A DNA stretch of 53,135 nt, from positions 1 to 53,135 of the forward strand of contig JAABTJ010000021.1 of NCBI GenBank assembly GCA_011389935.1, read 5' to 3'. Of the stretch, positions 25,639-34,451 are shown piece by piece. The stretch comes from Desulfobacteraceae bacterium (GTDB lineage: Bacteria > Desulfobacterota > Desulfobacteria > Desulfobacterales > Desulfosalsimonadaceae). The translations under genes were made by a program, and so were the position numbers. Below the pieces are notes generated by a model. It saw only the letters and a list, made by a program, of their open reading frames with translations, searched no databases and had not been told where the DNA came from. The stretch's first letter is position 1; every line of letters starts with the position of its first letter.

Positions 25639-26454
25639 ATGCACTTGAAACGATGGTTGACGAGCATTGTTGCCGTTCCGGTGCTTTCCGCCCTTATCCT
25701 CTATGGCCCGATGGGCTCGTTTGTCGCCCTGATCGCTGTTGTCGGCGCAATCGCCGCCTATGAATATTTTTTTATCATATTTGCGGGGGATAAAAGCCGT
25801 ATTTTTTCTCCAGTCCCCGTTTGGTGCGCACTTTCCGGTCTTTTGATTCTTGTTGCAGCGGGCGGGATGCGCGTTGACCTCCTGTTTTTGTTCGTCTGGG
25901 TCAGCTTTGCCGGTATGGCGGTGCTGTCCATGCATCGCTTTTCCGCCTCCCATGGCCGTGAAATACTGGATCTCGTGTCCAGGGGCATCCAGTTTACCGT
26001 GTATATCCCGCTTCCCCTGGCAACGATTATTTTGCTTCGGGGGGGGCCGGACGGGGTGGCATGGATCTTTTTCCTGGTATTTATTATTTTTCTGGGGGAT
26101 GTGGGGGCTTTCTACGCAGGCACGTACCTGGGCCGCCATAAGCTCCATCCCGCCATCAGTCCCGGGAAAACCGTCGAAGGCGCCATAGGCGGGCTGGCGG
26201 CAAACGTGGTGGTGGCCCTGGCATTCAAGGCCGTTTTCCTGCCCGATCTGCCGAACCTCCTTGTCCTGATTTTCGCCCCCCTTGCCGGGATTGTCGGCCA
26301 GCTGGGGGACCTGTTTGAATCCGAACTGAAACGGACATCGCAAATCAAGGATTCAGGCAGCATCCTGCCGGGGCACGGCGGGATCCTGGACCGGATCGAC
26401 GCCCTGATATTTGCCGCCCCGCTGGCATATTTTTTCAAAGTGTATATTTTTTAG
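25639..26454 (+). CDS. cdsA: Phosphatidate cytidylyltransferase
   Basis: Integral membrane enzyme making CDP-diacylglycerol for phospholipids. The 271 residues have about seven to eight hydrophobic segments and the C-terminal CDS signature: SPGKTVEGAIGGL near residue 174, then SELKRTSQIKDSG and PGHGGILDRIDAL. It lies between uppS and dxr as in most bacteria. Confidence 0.95.
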   Translation: MHLKRWLTSIVAVPVLSALILYGPMGSFVALIAVVGAIAAYEYFFIIFAGDKSRIFSPVPVWCALSGLLILVAAGGMRVDLLFLFVWVSFAGMAVLSMHRFSASHGREILDLVSRGIQFTVYIPLPLATIILLRGGPDGVAWIFFLVFIIFLGDVGAFYAGTYLGRHKLHPAISPGKTVEGAIGGLAANVVVALAFKAVFLPDLPNLLVLIFAPLAGIVGQLGDLFESELKRTSQIKDSGSILPGHGGILDRIDALIFAAPLAYFFKVYIF

Positions 26455-26480
26455 GGAAAGTGGCAGGGCAGGTGCAACCC

Positions 26481-27656
26481 ATGAAGAAACTTTCCATACT
26501 CGGCGCCACCGGCTCCATCGGCCAGAACGCATTGTCCATCGTTGAAAAATTCCCGGATCGGTTTTCCGTAGCCGCCCTGACGGGAAAAACCAACCTGGAA
26601 CTGCTGGCGCGCCAGATTGACCGCTTTTCTCCGGATATCGCAGCGGTCTTCGATGAAAACGGGGCCGCCGAACTGAAAACCCTGCTCCCTTCCGGGTGCC
26701 GCACCGAAGTCATCCACGGGGAGGAGGCCTATATCGCTGCGGCCACCCATCCGGCAGTCGATATGGTTGTATCGGCTATGGTGGGGGGCGCCGGACTGCT
26801 GCCGACGGTTGCCGCGATAAACGCGAAAAAGGACATCGCCCTTGCCAACAAGGAAACCCTGGTCATGGCGGGGGATCTCGTCATGGAAAAGGCGCGGGAA
26901 AACAATGTCCGGATTCTGCCGGTCGACAGCGAACACAGCGCCATTTTTCAATGCATTGCCGGCAACCGGCGCGCCGATCTGGAAAAGATATTTCTCACCG
27001 CATCCGGGGGGCCTTTTCTGGACCGCGGCAAGGCCGATTTCGCATCCATCACCGTGGAAGACGCTCTGGCGCACCCCACGTGGCAGATGGGGAGCAAGAT
27101 CACCATTGACTCCGCTACCATGATGAACAAGGGGCTCGAGGTCATTGAAGCCAAGCACCTGTTCGGCGTGTCCCACGAGTCCATCGAAGTCCTTATTCAT
27201 CCCCAGAGCATCATCCATTCCATGGTGGCCTTCCTGGACGGAACCGTCATCGCCCAGATGGGGATTCCCGATATGAAAGGAGCGATTGCCCATGCGCTTG
27301 CCTATCCGGAGCGGCTCCCCATCGGCGTTCCCCTGCCCGACTTTCCCGCCATTGGAAATTTGAGTTTTCGAGCTCCGGATTTGATAAAATTTCAATGTCT
27401 TGCCCTCGCATTCAACGCCTGTGAAAGCGGTGGCACCCTGCCGGCGGTGTTGAACGCGGCCAATGAAATCGCGGTATCGGCCTTTCTGGCGCGGCGTATC
27501 GGATTTGACCAGATTCCGGGGGTGATCAAGGAAACCATGGACTTGCATGTACCGGTGATGTCGCCCGCATTGAACGATATCCTCGCCGCGGACCGGTGGG
27601 CGCGCGACGCAACGCAAAATCGGATTTACAAATCAAAAGGAAAAGCCACTGCATGA
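26481..27656 (+). CDS. dxr: 1-deoxy-D-xylulose 5-phosphate reductoisomerase
   Basis: Commits carbon to the MEP isoprenoid pathway, which supplies UppS. About 391 residues: NADPH motif LGATGSIGQNALS near residue 6, ALANKETLVMAG near 120, PVDSEHSAIFQ near 147, ASGGPFLDR near 180, and the ligand region TIDSATMMNKGLEVIEA near 210. I use the ATG at 26481, with AGGTG upstream, rather than a GTG at 26460. The stop overlaps the rseP start (ATGA). Confidence 0.96.
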   Translation: MKKLSILGATGSIGQNALSIVEKFPDRFSVAALTGKTNLELLARQIDRFSPDIAAVFDENGAAELKTLLPSGCRTEVIHGEEAYIAAATHPAVDMVVSAMVGGAGLLPTVAAINAKKDIALANKETLVMAGDLVMEKARENNVRILPVDSEHSAIFQCIAGNRRADLEKIFLTASGGPFLDRGKADFASITVEDALAHPTWQMGSKITIDSATMMNKGLEVIEAKHLFGVSHESIEVLIHPQSIIHSMVAFLDGTVIAQMGIPDMKGAIAHALAYPERLPIGVPLPDFPAIGNLSFRAPDLIKFQCLALAFNACESGGTLPAVLNAANEIAVSAFLARRIGFDQIPGVIKETMDLHVPVMSPALNDILAADRWARDATQNRIYKSKGKATA

Positions 27657-28726
27657 GTTCCGTTATTGGTCTTATCATCGTTTTGGGTGTACTGATTTTT
27701 TTCCATGAGCTGGGCCATTTCCTCATGGCAAGGGCCTTTGGCGTTGGCGTGGAGAAGTTTTCCCTGGGCTTCGGCCCCGCTCTTGTCAAATGGAAAAAAG
27801 GGCGCACCGAGTACTGCATTTCGGCTTTTCCCTTAGGCGGGTTTGTGAAAATGGTGGGTGAACAGCCGGATGCCAACCTGAGCGAAGAGGACCGGCCGTA
27901 TTCGTTTACCCACAAACCGGTTTCCCGGCGAATGATCATCGTGGCCGCCGGACCGGTCTTTAATTTCCTGCTTGCTATTGTCATCTTTTTTGTCTTGTTC
28001 ACCGTGGCCGGCCTGATGTTTCTCCAGCCGGAAATCGGGGAGGTCCGGCCGGAATCCCCCGCTGCGCGGGCCGGTCTGGAAGCAGGGGACCGGATTGTGT
28101 CCATCGGAGGAGCGGCCATAGAAAGCTGGTCGGAAATGGCCGAAGCGGTTTCCAAAAGCGGGGGCTCCCCGGTGGAGATGCGGATAGAGCGGGGCGGAAG
28201 GGAAATCCAGGCAACCGTTACCCCGGTGGTGGAGCCCATGGAGAATATTTTCGGCGAAACACACGATCGTTATATTGTCGGCATAACGGCCTCGGGCAGT
28301 ACGGGCGTTCTTCGTCTGGGGCCGGTGGAAGCGCTGGGAGAAAGCCTGCGGCGCACTTACATGATTGTTGAACTCACGGTGGTCAGCGTGGCCAAGATGG
28401 TTCGGGGGACCGTTTCCATGGACAACCTGGGCGGCCCGATCATGATCGCGCAGATGGCCGGAGAGCAGGTGGAGCACGGCCTGATCAACCTGCTGGGCTT
28501 CATCGCCCTTGTGAGCATCAACCTCGGAATCCTCAATCTTCTTCCCATCCCGGTCCTGGACGGCGGCCACCTGATGTTTTTCGGCATCGAGGCGGTCAAG
28601 GGGAGCCCCGTATCCCTGAGGACCCGCGAAGTAGCCCAGCAGATCGGATTCTTCATCCTGCTGACGCTCATTCTTTTCGTATTCTACAACGATATCATGC
28701 GCATCGTCACCGGGACCCGTTTTTAA
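27653..28726 (+). CDS. rseP: RIP zinc metalloprotease (RseP/site-2 protease)
   Basis: Intramembrane protease that releases membrane-bound regulators, classically the anti-sigma-E factor. The 357 residues have HELGH at about 20-24 in the first helix, a single PDZ domain near 115-200 (E. coli RseP has two), and the third zinc-ligand motif LPIPVLDGGHL near 298. The ATG at 27653 overlaps the dxr stop. No sigma-E or anti-sigma gene is in this window. Confidence 0.93.
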   Translation: MSSVIGLIIVLGVLIFFHELGHFLMARAFGVGVEKFSLGFGPALVKWKKGRTEYCISAFPLGGFVKMVGEQPDANLSEEDRPYSFTHKPVSRRMIIVAAGPVFNFLLAIVIFFVLFTVAGLMFLQPEIGEVRPESPAARAGLEAGDRIVSIGGAAIESWSEMAEAVSKSGGSPVEMRIERGGREIQATVTPVVEPMENIFGETHDRYIVGITASGSTGVLRLGPVEALGESLRRTYMIVELTVVSVAKMVRGTVSMDNLGGPIMIAQMAGEQVEHGLINLLGFIALVSINLGILNLLPIPVLDGGHLMFFGIEAVKGSPVSLRTREVAQQIGFFILLTLILFVFYNDIMRIVTGTRF

Positions 28727-28835
28727 ACACCCGCATGCCGGCAGTATAAAGAACGGGCGTAACGGGAATACCCGGCACAGGTTGAACGCTACGTACCCAT
28801 TGCCGCAAACGATAAAAAAGGAACAGGCGCTGACC

Positions 28836-31832
28836 ATGCCCCATCGACTCGAAATTGCGTTGAAACCGGATCTGCTGGACGCGGAAGGCCGACAGGTGCA
28901 GAAAAAAGCGGCCGCGTATTTCAATATGGACATCGCGTCCGTTCGCTGCGTGCATATTCTGACCATTGACAAGGACTTGACCGACTCCCAGCAGCGGGTC
29001 ATCCGGGATGACATATTTACCAACCCGGTCACCCAGGTCTCCGGCTACGCCCCCCTGGATATCGATTTTGACTGGTGCATCTGGGTGGGATACCGTCCCG
29101 GCGTTAAGGACAACCCCGGAGAGACGGCCGTGGAGGCGATCGAGGATGTCATCGGGGAGAGGTTTGTCCCGGGGGAAAGCGTGTATACCTCCCGGCGCTA
29201 CTGCATTCTCTCCGATTCCATGGGCATCGAGGATGCCCGCATGATTGCGGACCAGCTCCTTTCCAACGACATCATCCAGCAGGTCCGGGTGTTTTCCGCG
29301 GCCGAGTGGGACCGGCAGACGGGAATCGGCATTATCATTCCCCGGGTGAAGCTGGACCATGTGCCCACAGTGACCACCATTCCCATCGACGACGATGAAA
29401 CGGTCCAAAAAATAAGCGACGCCCGCAACCTTGCCTTAAATGAAAACGACATCCCCGTGATCCGTGCGTACTTCAGCGACCCGGATGTAGTGGCGGAGCG
29501 CGCAAAAGCTGGGCTGTCCGACCCAACGGATGTGGAGATCGAGTACATCTCCCAGGCGAGGTCGGACCACTGCAACCACAACACCTTCCGGGGGCGCTTC
29601 CTTTATCGGGACCGGTCCACCGGAAAGGTGGAAGAAATCGACAACCTCTTTAAAACCTTTATCGAGGCCCCGACACTGGCTTTGCAGCAAAAAAAAGACT
29701 GGGTGGTATCGGTTTTGTGGGACAACGCCGGCGTGGGACGTTTTGACGAGAACCACTACTACGTGATCACCGGCGAGACTCATAATTCGCCGTCCAACAT
29801 GGAGGCCTACGGCGGGGCCATCACCGGCATTGTCGGCGTGTACCGCGATCCCCTGGGAACCGGAAAAGGCTCGAAACTGGTCATGGGGAGCTACGGGTAC
29901 TGCGTGGGGGAAAAAAACTACGCCGGCGAGCTCAAACCGCGTCTCCATCCCCGGCGGCTCCTGGACGGGGTGATCGAAGGGGTGCGCGACGGCGGCAACA
30001 AGAGCGGGATCCCGACGCCTTACGGGCAGGTGATTTTTCATCCGGGCTACATGGGGAAGTGCCTTGTCTTCGTCACGGCCTTAGGGATCATGCCCTCCCT
30101 GGTCAACGGGGAGCCGGCCGAACAAAAAACCACCTCCCCCGGTGATTTGATCGTCATGTGCGGGGGGCGGGTGGGAAAGGACGGCATCCACGGGGTGACC
30201 GCTTCCTCCGAGAGCTTTTCCGAGCACACGCCTGCCGGGCACGTCCAGATCGGGGACCCCTACACCCAGAAAAAAATGCATGATTTTCTGCTCGAAGCCC
30301 GCGACGAGGGGCTGATTCAATACGTTACCGACAACGGCGGCGGGGGGCTCTCCTCTTCTGTTGGCGAAACCGCCCGATTTTCTGGCGGATGCCACGTGCG
30401 CCTGGAAAAAGTGCCGCTCAAGTACGAGGGGCTCGACCAGTGGGAGATCTGGGTGTCCGAATCCCAGGAGCGGATGACCGTCGCGGTCCACCCGGACAAC
30501 GAACAGCGGTTCATGGCGCTGTCCAGAAAGCACGCGGTGGAAAGCACGGTTATCGGAACCTACACGGATTCCGGCAAGCTTCATATCACCTATGAAGAAA
30601 AGCCCTGCGCTTTTGTAAACATGGATTTTCTCACCCGGGGCTTTCCCCAGTGGGTGTTTGAAGCGGAATGGACCGATCCGGATGACCGGGGGCTTTTTGA
30701 GCCGGTCGTGTCGGAGCCATCCGATTACGGGGCGCTTCTTTGCGACATGATTTCCCGGCCCAATATCTGCTCCCGGGAGTGGATCGCCAGGCAGTATGAC
30801 CACGAGGTTCAGGGCGGGTCCGTCATCAAGCCGCTGGTGGGAAGAAACCGCGACGTGAACAGCGATGCATCGGTGATTCGCCCGGTGCTGACTTCCGAAA
30901 GAGGCCTTGTTTTCGCCCAGGCGGCCATTCCCTTTTATTCGTCCATCGATGCCTGGCACATGACCGCATGCACCATTGACGAGGCCGTGCGCCGCCTTTT
31001 GGCGGTAGGCGGCGACTTCGACCATATCGGCGGGGTGGACAACTTCTGCTGGCCGAATATTCAATACGACCCCGCAGGAAACCCGGACGGCAAATTCAAG
31101 GCCGCGCAGCTCGTCCGCTCCTGCCGCGCCATGGCCGAACTCTGCAGCCAATGGGAAATCCCGCTGCTTTCCGGCAAGGACTCCATGTACGTGGACGGCC
31201 ACCTTCCGGGTCCGTACGGGGAGTACCGCAAGGTATCCGCCCTGGAGACCCTCCAGTTTTCCGTCACCGGGGTGCTCGAAGACATCAAAAAGTGCGTGAC
31301 CATGGACGTGAAAGCGCCGGGAGACCTCGTCTATATCCTGGGGGAGACCAAAAACGAACGGGGCGCATCGGAATACTACGACCGGTTCGGTTATACCGGG
31401 CGAAACGTCCCCCAGGTCGACGCCCAGGCCTTTTTCACGCGCTATAAAGCCGTCACCCGCGCCGTAAAGGAGGCGCTTGCGGCATCCATTCACGGCATCT
31501 ACCGCGGGGGCCTGGGGGTTCACCTGGCCCTTTGCGCCATTGGCGGAGATCTGGGGATTTTTCTGGATCTTTCCCGGGTGCCTGCAGCAGAAAAATGGTC
31601 AAACGATGCGCTGCTTTTTTCCGAAAGCGCCGGCCGCTTCATCGTTACCGTCCGGCCCGAAAACAAGGATGCGTTTGAAGCGATTTTTTCCGGTCTTCCC
31701 TGCGCCTGCGCCGGCAGGGTGACGGAAGAAAAAATACTGGATATTTCCGGAGTCAACCGCGCGCCATTGTGCAGCGTCCGTATAGATGACCTGAGATACG
31801 CCTGGAAGAAACCCTTCGGGGACTTATTATAA
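28836..31832 (+). CDS. purL: Phosphoribosylformylglycinamidine synthase, PurS-PurL fusion
   Basis: Fourth step of purine synthesis, ATP-dependent amidation of FGAR using ammonia from PurQ. About 998 residues: PurS-like region (about residues 1-165, MPHRLEIALKP then PLDIDFDWCIWVGYRPG), then PurL with ARSDHCNHNTFRGRF near 230, TGETHNSPSNMEAYGGAITG near 307, GNKSGIPTPYG near 380 and a second half with GGVDNFCWP and LLSGKDSMYVDG. No glutaminase domain is attached; it is the next gene. I prefer the ATG at 28836; the frame is open to a TTG at 28782. Confidence 0.92.
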   Translation: MPHRLEIALKPDLLDAEGRQVQKKAAAYFNMDIASVRCVHILTIDKDLTDSQQRVIRDDIFTNPVTQVSGYAPLDIDFDWCIWVGYRPGVKDNPGETAVEAIEDVIGERFVPGESVYTSRRYCILSDSMGIEDARMIADQLLSNDIIQQVRVFSAAEWDRQTGIGIIIPRVKLDHVPTVTTIPIDDDETVQKISDARNLALNENDIPVIRAYFSDPDVVAERAKAGLSDPTDVEIEYISQARSDHCNHNTFRGRFLYRDRSTGKVEEIDNLFKTFIEAPTLALQQKKDWVVSVLWDNAGVGRFDENHYYVITGETHNSPSNMEAYGGAITGIVGVYRDPLGTGKGSKLVMGSYGYCVGEKNYAGELKPRLHPRRLLDGVIEGVRDGGNKSGIPTPYGQVIFHPGYMGKCLVFVTALGIMPSLVNGEPAEQKTTSPGDLIVMCGGRVGKDGIHGVTASSESFSEHTPAGHVQIGDPYTQKKMHDFLLEARDEGLIQYVTDNGGGGLSSSVGETARFSGGCHVRLEKVPLKYEGLDQWEIWVSESQERMTVAVHPDNEQRFMALSRKHAVESTVIGTYTDSGKLHITYEEKPCAFVNMDFLTRGFPQWVFEAEWTDPDDRGLFEPVVSEPSDYGALLCDMISRPNICSREWIARQYDHEVQGGSVIKPLVGRNRDVNSDASVIRPVLTSERGLVFAQAAIPFYSSIDAWHMTACTIDEAVRRLLAVGGDFDHIGGVDNFCWPNIQYDPAGNPDGKFKAAQLVRSCRAMAELCSQWEIPLLSGKDSMYVDGHLPGPYGEYRKVSALETLQFSVTGVLEDIKKCVTMDVKAPGDLVYILGETKNERGASEYYDRFGYTGRNVPQVDAQAFFTRYKAVTRAVKEALAASIHGIYRGGLGVHLALCAIGGDLGIFLDLSRVPAAEKWSNDALLFSESAGRFIVTVRPENKDAFEAIFSGLPCACAGRVTEEKILDISGVNRAPLCSVRIDDLRYAWKKPFGDLL

Positions 31833-31846
31833 CGGGAGATGGAACT

Positions 31847-32638
31847 ATGAAACAGCCGGTAAAGGTGCTGGTCCTGACCGGGTACGGGCTCAACTGCGAC
31901 ATTGAGACCGCCCATGCCTGCGAGCTGGCCGGCGCCCGGGCCGAAAGGGTCCATATCAACGATGTCATATCCGGCGCTGCGGATCTCTTTGATTATCAGA
32001 TGCTGGTCTTTATCGGCGGGTTTTCCTGGGGGGACGACCACGGGGCAGGGGTGATCCAGGCCGTGCGCATGAAAAAGCACGCGGGGGAACGCATCGCCAG
32101 GTTCGTGGAGAAAGGCAACCTGGTTTTAGGCATCTGCAACGGCTTCCAGACCATCGTGAACATGGGGCTCCTCCCGGGATTCGACAGCGACTACCAGACG
32201 CGCGCAGCCGCCCTCACGTACAACGACTGCGGCAATTTCCGGGATGACTGGGTGCATCTTTCCATTGATTCCGAATCCCCCTGCGTGTTCACCCGCGGGA
32301 TGACCCACCTGGAACTGCCCATACGGCATGGCGAAGGGAAGCTTGTTGCCGCCGGAGAAACCCTTTCCCGGCTGAAGCAGGATCGCCAGGTTGTCTGCCG
32401 CTATGCCGCATCCGATGGTTCGGCGGCAAACGGCCGGTTTCCGGAAAACCCTAACGGCTCCATGGACGACATCGCCGGTATCTGCGACCCCACCGGCCGT
32501 ATTTTCGGGCTCATGCCCCATCCGGAAGCCTTTACCCATCCCACCAACCATCCGGAATGGTCCCGCAGAAAAGAGGATCTTCCGCCGGCGGCGGGGCTTC
32601 AGATATTCAAAAACGCCGTGGTATATATGAGCCGTTGA
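31847..32638 (+). CDS. purQ: Phosphoribosylformylglycinamidine synthase, glutaminase subunit
   Basis: Class I glutamine amidotransferase that feeds ammonia to PurL. The 263 residues have the nucleophile Cys in VLGICNGFQTIVNMGLLPG near 97, the IGGFSWGDDHGAG stretch near 56, and the catalytic His-Glu in GLMPHPEAFTHP near 223. GGGAG precedes the start, 14 nt after purL. It is followed by the R2 repeat region. Confidence 0.94.
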   Translation: MKQPVKVLVLTGYGLNCDIETAHACELAGARAERVHINDVISGAADLFDYQMLVFIGGFSWGDDHGAGVIQAVRMKKHAGERIARFVEKGNLVLGICNGFQTIVNMGLLPGFDSDYQTRAAALTYNDCGNFRDDWVHLSIDSESPCVFTRGMTHLELPIRHGEGKLVAAGETLSRLKQDRQVVCRYAASDGSAANGRFPENPNGSMDDIAGICDPTGRIFGLMPHPEAFTHPTNHPEWSRRKEDLPPAAGLQIFKNAVVYMSR

Positions 32639-33013
32639 ACACGGTGTCTATTCCATTGCCCCGGCAATTTTGATGTCGCCTTTCAGAAGATCGTTGACTA
32701 CAGACGAACAGAATATAGGCCCGTAGGGGCACCCCTTGCGGGCGCCCTAATTCCGGGCACCCGCAAGGGGTGCCCCTACGGGGTTCTCCTGATCATCATG
32801 TCTATTGATAAATGCAATGAATTGTAACGGTCATATTACGCTTTCTTGATGTGTTTTTGGAAATAGTTCTTGAACAATCAAAAAAATGTATAAAAATTAT
32901 AGTCGGAAACCATGTTATTGTAAGGTGTAACCATACGATCCGTACAAGTGAAATATTTGAAAAATTCCCTGACGGGAAACAGCGTGCGCAGCACAAGGAA
33001 AGGATAACAGCAT
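32639..33013. other. Gene-free region between purQ and the catabolic block
   Basis: 375 nt with no gene. It contains the full R2 hairpin and tail (32721-32827), then AT-rich sequence from about 32850 that probably holds the promoter for the flavoprotein gene. One candidate is TTCTTG, 16 nt, TATAAA near 32870-32900, but it is weak. Confidence 0.6.
32721..32827. repeat. Interspersed repeat R2, full hairpin copy with tail
   Basis: 27-bp arms with one mismatch (ccgtaggggcaccccttgcg... 32721-32747 against its complement 32755-32781) around a 7-nt loop, taattcc. The tail 32784-32827 (gatcatcatgtctattgata and following) is shared with 19662-19703. No T tract follows the hairpin, so it is not an ordinary intrinsic terminator. 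Confidence 0.88.
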
Positions 33014-34348
33014 ATGGACTTTTTGATTATCGGCGGTGATGCCGCCGGCATGAGCGCCGCAAGCCGGGCCAAAAGAAACCAGCCGGATTTGAATGTTACC
33101 GTTCTGGAAGAGACCATGGACGTATCCTACAGCGCCTGCGGCATGCCGTACAATATCGAGGACCCCGCGCGCGATATCGATGACCTGGTGGTGCGCAGGG
33201 CCGAGGTTTTCCGGGAAAAGCAGGGGATCAACCTGATCACGGGATGCCGGGCCGAAGCCATCGACCCGAAAGCAAAAACGGTAAAAGCCGTGGATTCTTC
33301 TGGGAAAAACCGCGAATTTACCTATGACCGGCTGCTGATCGCCACCGGCGCATCACCTGTCATGCCGGATATTAAAGGCATCGATACGAACGGCGTCATG
33401 CCCCTCAAACGGCTTTCCGATGGCCGGAAAATAAAAGATTACCTTGCTGCCAACAACGTCCGTTCCGCTGTTTTTGTCGGAATGGGATACATCGGCCTGG
33501 AAATGTCCGAATCGTTTCGGGGAAGGGATATCGCGGTCACGGGGATCAGCCGGGGATTCATGACCGGGTGGGACGAAGAGATCGCAGACGTGGTCCGGCA
33601 GACGCTTGCGGACCACGGCGTTATCTTGCATGAAAATCACGTGCTGGAAAAGATTGAAAAAAGAGGCGCAAAACTTGCAGTCACCTGCAGCGGACACACC
33701 TGTGAAGCGGAAATGGCGCTTGTGGCCGTTGGCGTTCGCCCCAATAGCGGCATTGCGGCTGGTGCTGGCATCGCCCTTGGTCCCAAAGATTCCATCGCGG
33801 TGAATGCGCGTATGGAAACATCCATTCCCGGCATATATGCGGCAGGCGACTGTGCGGATGCCTATCATGTCGTAACCGGTGAAAAGACGTGGATTCCCCT
33901 TGCACTCCGGGCCAACCGTGCCGGTTGGGCCGTTGCCGACAATGTCGCCGGCAATGATGTCCATCTCCAAGGGGTGGCCGGTTCGGCCGTGTTCAAGGTC
34001 TTCGACCTCGAGGTGGCCCGGACGGGCTTGAGCGTGGAGGAAGCCCGGAAAGCCGGTTTTGCGCCTGCTGCCGTCACCATCCAGGCGCAGTCCCGGGCGC
34101 ACGCCCATCCCGGTGCGACCCCCATATGGGTCCACATGGTCGCGGACACCCAATCCGGCCGCCTCCTGGGCGTCCAGATGGTGGGCAGGGAAGGGGTGGC
34201 CCACCGGATCAAGGCGCCCGCGGTCGCGCTGCACGCCCGCATGACGATTGCGGATTTCGGTCAGACCGATCTCCCCTATGCCCCCCCTTTCAGCCCGGTC
34301 TGGGATCCCATGCTTACAGCGGCCAATCAATTGCAAAAGAAGCTTTGA
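33014..34348 (+). CDS. CoA-disulfide / polysulfide reductase-like FAD oxidoreductase
   Basis: A 444-residue flavoprotein of the NADH oxidase/CoA-disulfide reductase/NADH-dependent persulfide reductase group. The FAD motif is IIGGDAAGMSAASRAKR at the N-terminus; the single redox-active Cys42 lies in SYSACGMPY; LLIATGASP near residue 112; the NAD motif VFVGMGYIGLEMSES near 156; and the second FAD motif IYAAGDCADA near 277. The C-terminal dimerisation domain (about 330-444) is present, and there is no rhodanese domain. It precedes the methyltransferase gene by 103 nt on the same strand. It may serve redox or sulfur metabolism in the block, or be an independent gene. Confidence 0.85.
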   Translation: MDFLIIGGDAAGMSAASRAKRNQPDLNVTVLEETMDVSYSACGMPYNIEDPARDIDDLVVRRAEVFREKQGINLITGCRAEAIDPKAKTVKAVDSSGKNREFTYDRLLIATGASPVMPDIKGIDTNGVMPLKRLSDGRKIKDYLAANNVRSAVFVGMGYIGLEMSESFRGRDIAVTGISRGFMTGWDEEIADVVRQTLADHGVILHENHVLEKIEKRGAKLAVTCSGHTCEAEMALVAVGVRPNSGIAAGAGIALGPKDSIAVNARMETSIPGIYAAGDCADAYHVVTGEKTWIPLALRANRAGWAVADNVAGNDVHLQGVAGSAVFKVFDLEVARTGLSVEEARKAGFAPAAVTIQAQSRAHAHPGATPIWVHMVADTQSGRLLGVQMVGREGVAHRIKAPAVALHARMTIADFGQTDLPYAPPFSPVWDPMLTAANQLQKKL

Positions 34349-34451
34349 TCCCGGGGCTGCGGAAAATTTTTTTTTGAAAAATGGATTTTTGCCTTTATAG
34401 TAGTAGGCAGTAGATGGTTTGGTTTTCCATCCCAATCACGAGGCTTTTTGT

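Noticed and set aside
30081..31523. A 480-codon minus-strand frame opposite purL
   Set aside because: Shadow of purL, whose conserved motifs are on the plus strand.
32721..32781. R2 hairpin as the purQ terminator
   Set aside because: No T tract follows and the same hairpin recurs elsewhere in other contexts; repeat is the better label.
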